Shown: one piece after another, positions 46,977 through 54,934 of the stretch
How positions within the stretch are numbered: the stretch's first letter is position 1
Layout: the number at the start of each line of letters is the position of its first letter
Assembly (NCBI GenBank): GCA_040877625.1
Contig: JBBDNK010000020.1
Span: forward strand, 62,001 to 126,000
DNA length: 64,000 nucleotides
Origin: Methylonatrum sp040877625
Lineage (GTDB): Bacteria; Pseudomonadota; Gammaproteobacteria; Nitrococcales; Aquisalimonadaceae
Direction of reading: 5' to 3'
Notes under the pieces: generated by a model
What the model saw: only the letters and a program-made list of their open reading frames with translations
Databases searched by the model: none
Told to the model about the DNA's origin: nothing
Translations under genes and position numbers: made by a program

Positions 46977-47022
46977 CGCGGGCCTTCTTATCAGGAGCGT
47001 GAGCTCTCGAGGACAGATTTTC

Positions 47023-47451
47023 ATGAAGACCTTTAGCGCGAAACCGGCGGAAGTCGAAAGGGACTGGTTTCTGGTGGATGGGGCCGGCAAGACACTGGGC
47101 CGCCTGTCCTCCGAGATTGCCCTGCGGCTGCGTGGCAAACACAAGCCGGAATACACACCGCACGTGGATACCGGCGACTACATCGTGGTCATCAACGCGG
47201 ACAAGATTCGCGTGACCGGGCGCAAGGCCACGGACAAGATGTATTACCGCTACACCGGCTACATTGGCAACCTGAAGAGCATCAGTTTCGAGAAGCTCCA
47301 GGCCGCCAAGCCCGGTCAGGTGCTCGAGCTTGCCGTCAAGGGCATGCTGCCGAAGAACAGCCTTGGCCGCACGATGTTCAAGAAGCTCAAAGTCTATGCC
47401 GGCACCGAGCACCGGCACACCGCCCAGCAGCCAAGGCCGCTGGATATCTGA
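47023..47451 (+). CDS. rplM: 50S ribosomal protein L13
   Basis: 142 residues, the standard length: MKTFSAKPAEVERDWFLVDG, LGRLSSEIALRLRGKHKPE, TGDYIVVINADKIRVTGRK, GMLPKNSLGRTMFKKLKVY. The ATG at 47023 is used, since the longer frame upstream runs through the promoter. Cotranscribed with rpsI (34-bp gap). Confidence 0.98.
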   Translation: MKTFSAKPAEVERDWFLVDGAGKTLGRLSSEIALRLRGKHKPEYTPHVDTGDYIVVINADKIRVTGRKATDKMYYRYTGYIGNLKSISFEKLQAAKPGQVLELAVKGMLPKNSLGRTMFKKLKVYAGTEHRHTAQQPRPLDI

Positions 47452-47485
47452 CACGGTCGGCAGCAGAGCGAATACGGAACCAGTT

Positions 47486-47878
47486 ATGGCAGAACAGCAA
47501 TATTACGGAACCGGCCGCCGCAAGACATCGGCAGCCCGTGTGTTCATCAAGGCGGGCAACGGCCAGATCGTTGTCAACGGCAAATCGCTTGACCAGTATT
47601 TTGGCCGCGAAACCTCACGGATGGTCGTGCGGCAGCCGCTCGAACTGGTTGACGTTGTCGACAAATTCGATATCAGCGTTACCGTGTCCGGTGGTGGTGC
47701 CAGCGGCCAGGCCGGCGCGATCCGCCACGGCATCACGCGCGCTCTCATGGAGTACGACGAGGAACTGCGCGGCACCCTGCGCAAGGCCGGTTTCGTGACC
47801 CGTGATGCCCGCATGGTCGAGCGCAAGAAGGTCGGTCTCCACAAGGCCCGCCGCGCCACGCAGTTCTCCAAGCGCTAA
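47486..47878 (+). CDS. rpsI: 30S ribosomal protein S9
   Basis: 130 residues: YYGTGRRKTSAARVFIKAGN at the start, SGQAGAIRHGITRALMEYD in the middle, and the C-terminal KKVGLHKARRATQFSKR whose basic tail contacts tRNA at the P site. The tRNA-Gln gene follows after 15 bp and may share the transcript. Confidence 0.98.
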   Translation: MAEQQYYGTGRRKTSAARVFIKAGNGQIVVNGKSLDQYFGRETSRMVVRQPLELVDVVDKFDISVTVSGGGASGQAGAIRHGITRALMEYDEELRGTLRKAGFVTRDARMVERKKVGLHKARRATQFSKR

Positions 47879-47893
47879 GCGCTCAGCGGTTAT

Positions 47894-47967
47894 TGGGGGA
47901 TCGTCTAGCGGTAGGACTACGGACTCTGACTCCGTCAACCCAGGTTCGAATCCTGGTCCCCCAGCCA
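47894..47967 (+). tRNA. tRNA-Gln (anticodon CTG)
   Basis: Acceptor arms TGGGGGA and TCCCCCA with discriminator G and encoded CCA (47965-47967). The anticodon stem ACGGA/TCCGT holds loop CTCTGAC, anticodon CTG. The T-arm is CCAGG-TTCGAAT-CCTGG. It starts 15 bases after rpsI and is followed at once by a terminator. Confidence 0.97.
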
Positions 47968-47974
47968 ACAGAAA

Positions 47975-48005
47975 CAAAGGGCTGCACCGAAAGGTGCAGC
48001 CCTTT
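47975..48005. terminator. Bidirectional terminator after tRNA-Gln / DUF2905 gene
   Basis: CAAAGGGCTGCAC and GTGCAGCCCTTTG form a perfect 13-bp stem with loop CGAAAG-like bases; A-rich and T-rich flanks on both sides let it serve the rpsI-tRNA transcript (plus) and the minus-strand DUF2905 gene. Confidence 0.88.
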
Positions 48006-48015
48006 GTCGTTTGGT

Positions 48016-48216
48016 CTACCTCCGAAACAACCAGATCAACAGCGTCAGCACTACGCTGACGACGATCGACGTCATAATCGGAAAATAGATGGTCCAGCCT
48101 TCCCGGCGAATGATGATGTCGCCGGGAAGGCGCCCCAGGCCAAGCCTGGACAGCCATGGCCAGAGCAGACCGATCGCAAGTATGACCAGGGCCGTAATGA
48201 TCAGCGCGCGCTGCAT
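48016..48216 (-). CDS. DUF2905 family small membrane protein
   Basis: 66 residues: TM1 about 4-24 (ALIITALVILAIGLLWPWL), a conserved cytoplasmic loop LGRLPGDIIIRREGWTIYFP that marks the family, and TM2 about 45-63. Function unknown. It is 12 bp downstream of rpiA on the same strand. Confidence 0.92.
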   Translation of the reverse strand: MQRALIITALVILAIGLLWPWLSRLGLGRLPGDIIIRREGWTIYFPIMTSIVVSVVLTLLIWLFRR

Positions 48217-48228
48217 GGCAATGGTCCG

Positions 48229-48897
48229 CTAATGCTCGCCCGCACGCAGCGTCCTGACGCCGCCTTCCTCCGCCAGCAGCACAATGTCCGCGGGACGGAT
48301 GGCAAACAGCCCGTTGGTCACCACGCCGGGTATGTTGTTAAGGGTTTGTTCGAGCTTGATGGGTTCGTTGATGATTAGATCGTGCACGTCGAGGATGACG
48401 TTGCCGTTGTCGGTGGTGAAGCCTTCCCGCAGCACCGGCCGGCCACCCAGCTTGACCAGCTTCCGGGCGATGAAGCTGCGGGCCATGGGAATGACCTCAA
48501 CCGGCAGCGGAAACCCCCCGAGTGTGCCGACCAGTTTACTGCTGTCGGCGATGCAGACGAACTTGCGGCTTGCGGCCGCCAGGATCTTCTCGCGGGTGAG
48601 TGCGCCGCCGCCGCCCTTGATCAGTTCCAGCAAGCGGTTGGCTTCGTCGGCGCCGTCAACGTACACGGACAGGTCATGCACTTCGTTCAGGGACAGCACC
48701 GGAATGCCTTCGGCTTTCAGCAACCGTGTCGAAGCCGCCGAACTGGACACCGCGCCTGGAATGTCATCCTTGATCCGCCCCAATGCCTGAATGAAGAAAT
48801 TAACCGTGGATCCGGTACCCACGCCGACGATTTCATCGCGCTGGACATACGCCATGGCGGCCTCGGCCGCCGCTTTTTTCAGGGTATCGTTACCCAT
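48229..48897 (-). CDS. rpiA: Ribose-5-phosphate isomerase A
   Basis: 222 residues from the ATG at 48895-48897. VGVGTGSTVNFFIQAL, SSAASTRLLKAEGIPV, YVDGADEANRLLELIKGGGG, ALTREKILAAASRKFVCIAD and GRPVLREGFTTDNGN are the active-site blocks. It interconverts ribose-5-phosphate and ribulose-5-phosphate. Divergent from ilvA, with a copy of the dispersed element between them. Confidence 0.98.
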   Translation of the reverse strand: MGNDTLKKAAAEAAMAYVQRDEIVGVGTGSTVNFFIQALGRIKDDIPGAVSSSAASTRLLKAEGIPVLSLNEVHDLSVYVDGADEANRLLELIKGGGGALTREKILAAASRKFVCIADSSKLVGTLGGFPLPVEVIPMARSFIARKLVKLGGRPVLREGFTTDNGNVILDVHDLIINEPIKLEQTLNNIPGVVTNGLFAIRPADIVLLAEEGGVRTLRAGEH

Positions 48898-48931
48898 GCA
48901 GGTCTCCATGCTTTCATGCGTGAACGGATCG

Positions 48932-48955
48932 GGGAATACATCAGAGGCTCCTTAA
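48932..48955 (+). repeat. Dispersed palindromic element, copy 3 (right half)
   Basis: GGGAATACATCAGAGG and CTCCTTAA match the right two-thirds of the 38-bp element with one change; the left TTAAGGAG end is missing. It lies between divergent rpiA and ilvA. Its last A begins an ATG (48955-48957) that opens a 35-codon frame running into ilvA, with AGAGG as a potential ribosome site. Confidence 0.75.
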
Positions 48956-49062
48956 TGCAATCATACGAGCCGAGTTCGGGTTGGGCCAGACCTTCCGCCT
49001 TTATAACCGCCTGTCACTCCAATACACTGTTGCGCTTCTCCTTGAGCCGGAAGAACAAATGA
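48955..49062 (+). CDS. Short ORF starting in the repeat and coupled to ilvA
   Basis: A 35-codon frame MQSYEPSSGWARPSAFITAC ... RFSLSRKNK starting at the ATG made by the repeat. Its TGA overlaps the ilvA ATG (ATGA), so it could couple translation into ilvA. It has no recognisable family and contains only one Ile and no Val, so it does not look like a branched-chain leader peptide. It may be non-functional. Confidence 0.3.
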   Translation: MQSYEPSSGWARPSAFITACHSNTLLRFSLSRKNK

Positions 49063-50573
49063 CACGATCCTATCTGGAACGCATCCTCACTGCCCGCGTT
49101 TACGACGTGGCGATCAATTCGCCCCTGGATCTGGCGCCGAATCTGTCGACCCGCCTGGGCAACGATGTTCTTCTCAAGCGTGAGGATCTGCAGCCGGTCT
49201 TCTCTTTCAAGTTGCGTGGTGCCTACAACAAGATTGCCAAGCTTTCCGACGAAGCCAGGGCGCGCGGCGTCATCTGTGCTTCCGCGGGTAACCATGCCCA
49301 GGGGGTGGCGCTCGCCGCCCAGCGCATGGGCATCCGGGCGATCATCGTCATGCCCCGAACCACGCCGAATATCAAGGTGGATGCGGTCAAGCGCCTCGGC
49401 GGACGCGTGGTGCTGCACGGTGACAGCTACGACGATGCCGCCGCCCACGCTGAAAAGCTGATGCAGGAAAAGGGCATGAGCTGGATTCCGCCCTACGACG
49501 ACCCCGACGTGATCGCCGGCCAGGGCACCGTGGCCATGGAGATCCTTCAGCAGCATCCGGACCCCATTCATGCCATTTTCGTGGCCGTGGGCGGCGGTGG
49601 GCTTGCGGCGGGGGTGTCCGCCTACGTGAAGCACCTGCGCCCGGATATCCGCATCATCGGGGTGGAGCCGGAGGACACCCCCACGTTGTACGAATCCCTG
49701 CGCCAGAATCGCCGTGTAGTGCTCGACCAGGTCGGGCTGTTTGCGGACGGCGTTGCGGTAAAGCAGATCGGCAAGGAGCCGTTCAGAATCTGCCGTGAGC
49801 ATGTCGACGAGGTGATTCTGGTCAATACCGACGAGATCTGTGCGGCCATCAAGGACATCTTCGATGATACCCGTTCCATCGTCGAGCCGGCCGGTGCGCT
49901 GGGGGTCGCTGGGGCCAAGAAATACGTGGAGCGCGATGGCGTCACCGGCAAGCGGCTGGTGGCCATCAATTGCGGTGCGAACATGAACTTCAGCCGTCTC
50001 GGGCACGTGGCGGAGCGCGCGGAGGTTGGAGAGCATCGGGAGGCGGTGCTGGCGGTAACCATTCCCGAACGGCCCGGGAGCTTCCGGCAGTTCTGTCAGA
50101 CCATCGGCCAACGTGCCATCACGGAGTTCAATTACCGCTTTGCGGATCCTGCCAACGCGCATATCTTCGTCGGCGTCCAGCTCAACGACGGCCTTGCCGA
50201 GCGGGATGCGTTGCTGAAGCAGTTACGGGACAGCGATTACCCGGTTCTGGATCTCACCGAAAATGATCTCGCCAAGACCCATGTCCGTCACATGGTGGGT
50301 GGCCATGGGAACCTTGTGGACAACGAGGTGTTGTACCGTTTTGAGTTTCCGGAGCGGCCGGGGGCGTTGTTGAAGTTTCTGACCAGGCTGGGCCGGCGGT
50401 TCAACATCAGCCTGTTCCATTATCGTAACCACGGTGCCGCCTATGGCCGGGTGCTGGTGGGCATTCAGGTGCCGCCGGCGGATCGCGCCCGATTTGACGC
50501 GTTTCTGGACAAGCTCGATTACCGGTTTCACGAGGAGACGGATAATCCGGTGTATAGCCTGTTTTTGAGCTGA
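49059..50573 (+). CDS. ilvA: Threonine ammonia-lyase, biosynthetic
   Basis: 504 residues from the ATG at 49059. PLP lysine is Lys51 (FSFKLRGAYNK); the glycine loop is VAVGGGGLAAGVSAYVK. Two ACT-like regulatory domains at the C-terminus (TIPERPGSFRQFCQTIG and FEFPERPGALLKFLTRLG) confer feedback by isoleucine. It makes 2-oxobutanoate from threonine. Convergent with tex. Confidence 0.97.
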   Translation: MTRSYLERILTARVYDVAINSPLDLAPNLSTRLGNDVLLKREDLQPVFSFKLRGAYNKIAKLSDEARARGVICASAGNHAQGVALAAQRMGIRAIIVMPRTTPNIKVDAVKRLGGRVVLHGDSYDDAAAHAEKLMQEKGMSWIPPYDDPDVIAGQGTVAMEILQQHPDPIHAIFVAVGGGGLAAGVSAYVKHLRPDIRIIGVEPEDTPTLYESLRQNRRVVLDQVGLFADGVAVKQIGKEPFRICREHVDEVILVNTDEICAAIKDIFDDTRSIVEPAGALGVAGAKKYVERDGVTGKRLVAINCGANMNFSRLGHVAERAEVGEHREAVLAVTIPERPGSFRQFCQTIGQRAITEFNYRFADPANAHIFVGVQLNDGLAERDALLKQLRDSDYPVLDLTENDLAKTHVRHMVGGHGNLVDNEVLYRFEFPERPGALLKFLTRLGRRFNISLFHYRNHGAAYGRVLVGIQVPPADRARFDAFLDKLDYRFHEETDNPVYSLFLS

Positions 50574-50628
50574 GGGCGGGGGCTCCGGGTACGATCCAGC
50601 GCCGGTCCGCCCGCCTCTCCCGTGCAGC

Positions 50629-52956
50629 TCAGCTCTTCCGGGCCTTCAGCAGTGCATCGCCCAGGGAGCCGAGGCTGGTCGCCGGCTTCTCCTGTTTGCC
50701 GGGTTTCGCCCCCCGGTTGTTGCCGCCACGGGGTGGTCTGTCGCCGCCGCGGTTGTTCCGGGCCGGGCTATCGGCGCCGGTCTCGCCGGGCAATGGATCC
50801 TGCAGGCGCATGGTCAGGGCAATACGGTTGCGTTTCAGGTCCACGTCCAGCACCTTGACCTTGACCACGTCGCCGGAGCGGGCAACGTCCCGTGGGTCCT
50901 TTACGAACGTCTCCGCCATCGCCGAGATATGGACCAGGCCGTCCTGGTGTACGCCCACGTCGACGAAGGCGCCGAAGTTGGTGACGTTGGTCACTACCCC
51001 TTCCAGGACCATGCCGGGTTGCAGGTCGGACGGCTTTTCCACGCCGTCCCGGAAGCTGGCGGTCTGGAACTCCGGGCGCGGGTCGCGGCCGGGCTTCTCC
51101 AGCTCACTGAGGATATCCCGCACCGTGGGTTCGCCGAAGCGCTCGTCGGTGTAATCGGCGGCGTTCAGGGCCCTGAGGAAGGTCTGGTCGCCGATAACCC
51201 TGTCCAGGGGGCGCTGATGCTTCTTCAGCAGGCGCTCCACCACCGGATAGGCTTCGGGGTGCACGGCGGAGGCGTCCAGCGGTTGGGGGCCACCGCGAAT
51301 GCGCAGGAAACCGGCGGCCTGCTCGAAGGTCTTCTCGCCCAGACGAGGGACTTTCTTCAGGGCTGCACGGCTGGCGAAGGGGCCGTTGGCGTCGCGGTGT
51401 TCGACCAGCTTCTCGGCCATCGCGGTGGACAGCCCCGAGACCCGGGCGAGCAGTGCCACCGAGGCGGTATTCACGTCCACGCCGACGGCATTCACGCAGT
51501 CTTCGACGACGGCGTCGAGGCCGCGGGCGAGCTGCGCCTGGCTGACGTCGTGCTGATACTGGCCAACACCGATGGACTTGGGATCGATCTTCACGAGTTC
51601 CGCCAGCGGGTCCTGCAGACGGCGGGCGATGGACACCGCGCCGCGCAGTGAAACGTCCAGATCGGGAAATTCGCGGGCGGCGAGTTCCGATGCCGAGTAC
51701 ACCGATGCGCCTGCCTCGGACACCATCACCGGAGTGAGGCGTACTTCCGGATGCCGCTGACAGAGATCCCTTACCAGCTTCTCCGTTTCCCGGGAGCCTG
51801 TGCCGTTGCCCACGGCGACGAGTTCCACGCCATGGCGGGCGGCGAGCGCGGCCAGTGCGGCAATTGATGCGTCCCAGGCGTTGCGCGGCGGCAGCGGATA
51901 GATGGTCGCGGTGTCGAGAAGCTTGCCGGTGGCGTCCACCACCGCTACCTTGCAGCCGGTACGAATGCCCGGGTCGATACCCATCACGCAGCGGCTTCCG
52001 GCCGGAGGGGCGAGCAGCAGGTCGTTGAGGTTGCGGGCAAATACCTGAATGGCTTCGGCCTCGGCGCGCTCGCGCAGGGTGGAAAACAGATCGGTCTCGA
52101 TGCGGGTAAAGATCTTCACCCGCCAGGTGAAGCGAACCAGCGCCGCCAGCCAGTCGTCGGCCGCGCGATTCTGGTGGCGGATGTCGAAGCGTGCGGCGAT
52201 CCGGCCTTCACAGCGCCCCGGGTTGTCCTCCGGGTCGACCTGCAGGGTCAGGCGCAGCACTTTCTCCTTGCGGCCTCTGAACAGCGCCAGCGCGCGGTGT
52301 GATGGAATGGCCCTGACCGCTTCACGGTAATCGAAATAGTCGGAGAACTTGGCGCCGGTCTCGCGCATGTCCGGCGTGGCTTCCGAGATCAACACGGCCT
52401 GTCGCCAGGCGAAATCGCGCAATTCGCCGACCAGCTCGGCGTCCTCGGCAAATTCCTCGGCCAGCAGATGCTTGGCGCCGTCCAGTACCGCGGCGCTGTC
52501 CGCGAGGTCCCGGGCCGGGTCCACGTAGTCCGCGGCGGCGGTGTCGGGGTCAGTTTGTGGATGCTCCAGCAGCAGGCGCGCCAAAGGCTCCAGGCCGGCC
52601 TCGCGGGCGATCTGCCCCCGGGTCCGGCGCTTCTTCTTGTAGGGCAGGTAAAGGTCTTCAAGCCGCTGTTTGGTGTCGGCTTCGAGGATGGCCTGACGCA
52701 GGGCAGGCGTGAGCTTGCCCTGTTCCTGGATCTGCTCCAGTACGGTGCCGCGGCGTTCGTCGAGTTCGCGCAGATAGCCGAGCCGCTCGTCCAGCGTGCG
52801 CAACTGCGTATCGTCCAGGCCGCCGGTTGCTTCCTTGCGGTAGCGGGCGACGAAGGGAACGGTGGCGCCGTCATCGAGGAGGGCAACGGCGGCCTCCGCC
52901 TGACGCAGGTGGATGGAGAGTTCGCTGGCGAGCTGCTGAATCAGTTTGTCGGCCAT
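50629..52956 (-). CDS. tex: Tex family RNA-binding transcription accessory protein
   Basis: 775 residues from the ATG at 52954-52956. N-terminal helical Tex domain (YRKEATGGLDDTQLRTLDER, LYLPYKKKRRTRGQIARE), YqgF-like RNase H fold (VMGIDPGIRTGCKVAVVDATG), helix-hairpin-helix region with SIGVGQYQHDVSQ and VNAVGVDVNTAS, and a C-terminal S1 domain (GMVLEGVVTNVTNFGAFVDV). A Gly/Arg/Asn-rich tail (about 735-760) follows. It binds nucleic acid and affects transcription and RNA turnover in other bacteria. Confidence 0.96.
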   Translation of the reverse strand: MADKLIQQLASELSIHLRQAEAAVALLDDGATVPFVARYRKEATGGLDDTQLRTLDERLGYLRELDERRGTVLEQIQEQGKLTPALRQAILEADTKQRLEDLYLPYKKKRRTRGQIAREAGLEPLARLLLEHPQTDPDTAAADYVDPARDLADSAAVLDGAKHLLAEEFAEDAELVGELRDFAWRQAVLISEATPDMRETGAKFSDYFDYREAVRAIPSHRALALFRGRKEKVLRLTLQVDPEDNPGRCEGRIAARFDIRHQNRAADDWLAALVRFTWRVKIFTRIETDLFSTLRERAEAEAIQVFARNLNDLLLAPPAGSRCVMGIDPGIRTGCKVAVVDATGKLLDTATIYPLPPRNAWDASIAALAALAARHGVELVAVGNGTGSRETEKLVRDLCQRHPEVRLTPVMVSEAGASVYSASELAAREFPDLDVSLRGAVSIARRLQDPLAELVKIDPKSIGVGQYQHDVSQAQLARGLDAVVEDCVNAVGVDVNTASVALLARVSGLSTAMAEKLVEHRDANGPFASRAALKKVPRLGEKTFEQAAGFLRIRGGPQPLDASAVHPEAYPVVERLLKKHQRPLDRVIGDQTFLRALNAADYTDERFGEPTVRDILSELEKPGRDPRPEFQTASFRDGVEKPSDLQPGMVLEGVVTNVTNFGAFVDVGVHQDGLVHISAMAETFVKDPRDVARSGDVVKVKVLDVDLKRNRIALTMRLQDPLPGETGADSPARNNRGGDRPPRGGNNRGAKPGKQEKPATSLGSLGDALLKARKS

Positions 52957-53090
52957 GACAGTCGGTTCCTGTCGAATGCTGTTGGAAGTTGCGCCGGAGC
53001 GAGGCACGGGCAATCATTGCTGCCGCATGATAACGGAAGTTTCGAAGGGCGGGGATCTGTCTGCGATCGGAGACCGGTCGCCGCGTCCGG

Positions 53091-53651
53091 CTAGAACGAC
53101 AGACGCAGGTTCATCGAGCCCATGTCGAAGTCTGTTTCGTCCTGGCTGATGCGCTCGTACTCGAAGTGCAGGTTCAGTTGTTCCGCGAGGCCGTAGCGCA
53201 GGCCCAGACCGTAGTAGAGGTCCCGCCCGCCGTCCGGGCCGGCGGGCGCTTCGCTGAGGTTGCCGACGCTGCGATCGCTGCCCCAGAACACCTGGCCCAG
53301 GCGGGCGTAGGGCGCAATGCCCGAGTCGAGTGGCAGCGAAAGCATGCCGGAAAGGCTCCAGCCGGTGGTATCCATCATGGCCTGGCTATCCGTCGGGCGG
53401 CCGAAATTCTGATAGCCCAGTTCCAGGGAAACGAACGGACTGAGCTGCACGCCGCCGGAAACCCGCCATGGACCCTGTTCGTCCGAATAACGTCGGTCGC
53501 GGTCGCCGAATTCATCGCTCTGGTAACCGCCCGCCAACCCGCTCTGACTGAACGAGCGGAACTGCGGGGTCAGGTAATCCTGTGCCTGAACCGCAACAGA
53601 CGTCATAATCAGAGCTGCTGTCAGCACTCCCAATGCCCAGCGCCGCGCCAT
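53091..53651 (-). CDS. Outer-membrane beta-barrel protein (8-strand, OmpA-transmembrane/OmpW-like)
   Basis: 186 residues from the ATG at 53649-53651. Signal peptide MARRWALGVLTAALIMTSVA with cleavage after VQAQ. Strand pairs such as FVSLELGYQNFG, GIAPYARLGQVFWG and YYGLGLRYGLAEQLNLHFEY end in MNLRLSF, with the C-terminal Phe. Size fits an eight-stranded barrel. Ligand unknown. Between tex and two Slp lipoproteins on the same strand. Confidence 0.75.
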   Translation of the reverse strand: MARRWALGVLTAALIMTSVAVQAQDYLTPQFRSFSQSGLAGGYQSDEFGDRDRRYSDEQGPWRVSGGVQLSPFVSLELGYQNFGRPTDSQAMMDTTGWSLSGMLSLPLDSGIAPYARLGQVFWGSDRSVGNLSEAPAGPDGGRDLYYGLGLRYGLAEQLNLHFEYERISQDETDFDMGSMNLRLSF

Positions 53652-53776
53652 CCCGCCATACCCCTGTGTTTTCAGTAACCCCGATGATCGGAAGTATAGC
53701 TGTATTTGTAGCGCGATTTGTATAAAAAAGACAGAAAAACCGCTTTGTTGCGAAAATGCGACAGGCTCCTGGGCCA

Positions 53777-54283
53777 TCAGCGCGACAGGATCACGCCGAA
53801 ACCGAAGTTCACTCTCGGGGATGTTCCACCAGGCGAGCTGGCCGGCTTCGGCCAAAGGTAAAGGTCATCGGCATGGACCTCGGGGTAGCGGTATTCGGCG
53901 TCGCCGATGTTCCCGCTCCTGATTGATCTCAGCGTGCCTGTAACGGTGACCAGACGGTCCGGGCTCCAGTCTGCCGGTTCAAGGTACTCGGGGTGAATCA
54001 CCAGGAAACGCCCCTGGGACGAGCGGTCCGGCTCGGGTTGCTGGTTGCGTCCGAGGGGGTAGGCCAGCAGTTCCAGCTGGGTTCCCTGTTCGAGAGGATT
54101 TACGGCGATGATGCGACCACCCCAGATCACGCGCTCACCAACGGCGCCATCGCCCGCGCTCGCGGCCGCGCGCGGTGCGAGATCGGCCACGCCATCGGTG
54201 TGAAAATCGGGGCCGGTGGTCGCGCAGGCACCGAGCAGCAGCGACAGGGTTGCAATGAGCATGACGGCAGGGCGCTGAAGCAT
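53777..54283 (-). CDS. Slp family outer-membrane lipoprotein (copy 1)
   Basis: 168 residues from the ATG at 54281-54283. Signal with lipobox LLGAC (MLIATLSLLLGACATTG), then VIWGGRIIAVNPLEQGTQLELLAYP, LVTVTGTLRSI and YPEVHADDLYLWPK, the conserved Slp pattern. Slp in E. coli is a starvation-inducible lipoprotein. Eleven bp after the second slp gene; a tandem pair. Confidence 0.9.
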   Translation of the reverse strand: MLQRPAVMLIATLSLLLGACATTGPDFHTDGVADLAPRAAASAGDGAVGERVIWGGRIIAVNPLEQGTQLELLAYPLGRNQQPEPDRSSQGRFLVIHPEYLEPADWSPDRLVTVTGTLRSIRSGNIGDAEYRYPEVHADDLYLWPKPASSPGGTSPRVNFGFGVILSR

Positions 54284-54294
54284 GATCTGGCACC

Positions 54295-54846
54295 TCACCA
54301 GCGACGAAGTTGATAGGGGTGTGGATACCACGGATCCCGGTACCAGGGGCGATACCAGGGGTCATGCCAGTACAAGGGGTCGTGATAGTAGCCCGCGTCC
54401 GGATTCTGGCGCGGCTCCCAGAGGTGGTGGCCTTCGGCCAGGACCTTCGGATAGGGATAATCATATTCGCCGACCTTGCGGATCGCCACGCCATCCAGTC
54501 TGCCGACGGCGGTGATCAGGCGGCCGCGCTTGTAGATTGCGGGGTCCAGAAAACCATCGACGACCGCCAGGAAACGGCCGCTGCTTGCATCTTCTTCCTG
54601 GGGGCGTCCGTTGCTTTCCAGTTTCCGGCTCACCACTTCCACCAGGGTCACCTCGGCGCGGTTTTCGAGGCCGGCAATGGTGCCGCCCCAGCGCACCGTC
54701 TGGCCGCGGTGTTGCTCCGGGTTGCTTCTGGCGGAGGACAGGCTGGGTGCAGGGGTTGTCACCTCGGTGTCGATGCCGGCGGGCGGGCGTGTCGCGCAGC
54801 CGGCAAGCAGAACAATACCCAGAACGACAAACGTCCATGCCCGCAT
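54295..54846 (-). CDS. Slp family outer-membrane lipoprotein (copy 2) with Trp/Tyr/Pro-rich tail
   Basis: 183 residues from the ATG at 54844-54846. Lipobox LAGC (IVLLAGCATRPP). VRWGGTIAGLENRAEVTLVEV, LITAVGRLDG and YDYPYPKVLAEGHHLWEPR give the Slp domain. The last ~30 residues (YYHDPLYWHDPWYRPWYRDP) are an aromatic/proline/His repeat absent from copy 1. First of the slp pair and slightly diverged from its neighbour. Confidence 0.9.
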   Translation of the reverse strand: MRAWTFVVLGIVLLAGCATRPPAGIDTEVTTPAPSLSSARSNPEQHRGQTVRWGGTIAGLENRAEVTLVEVVSRKLESNGRPQEEDASSGRFLAVVDGFLDPAIYKRGRLITAVGRLDGVAIRKVGEYDYPYPKVLAEGHHLWEPRQNPDAGYYHDPLYWHDPWYRPWYRDPWYPHPYQLRRW

Positions 54847-54934
54847 GATGTCTCCCTCGCACAATTACGCTAGTTGAATTATGACCACGATCGGGCCCGG
54901 GGTGTTCCCTGCGAGGTTGTTCGGCCGTGGATCG

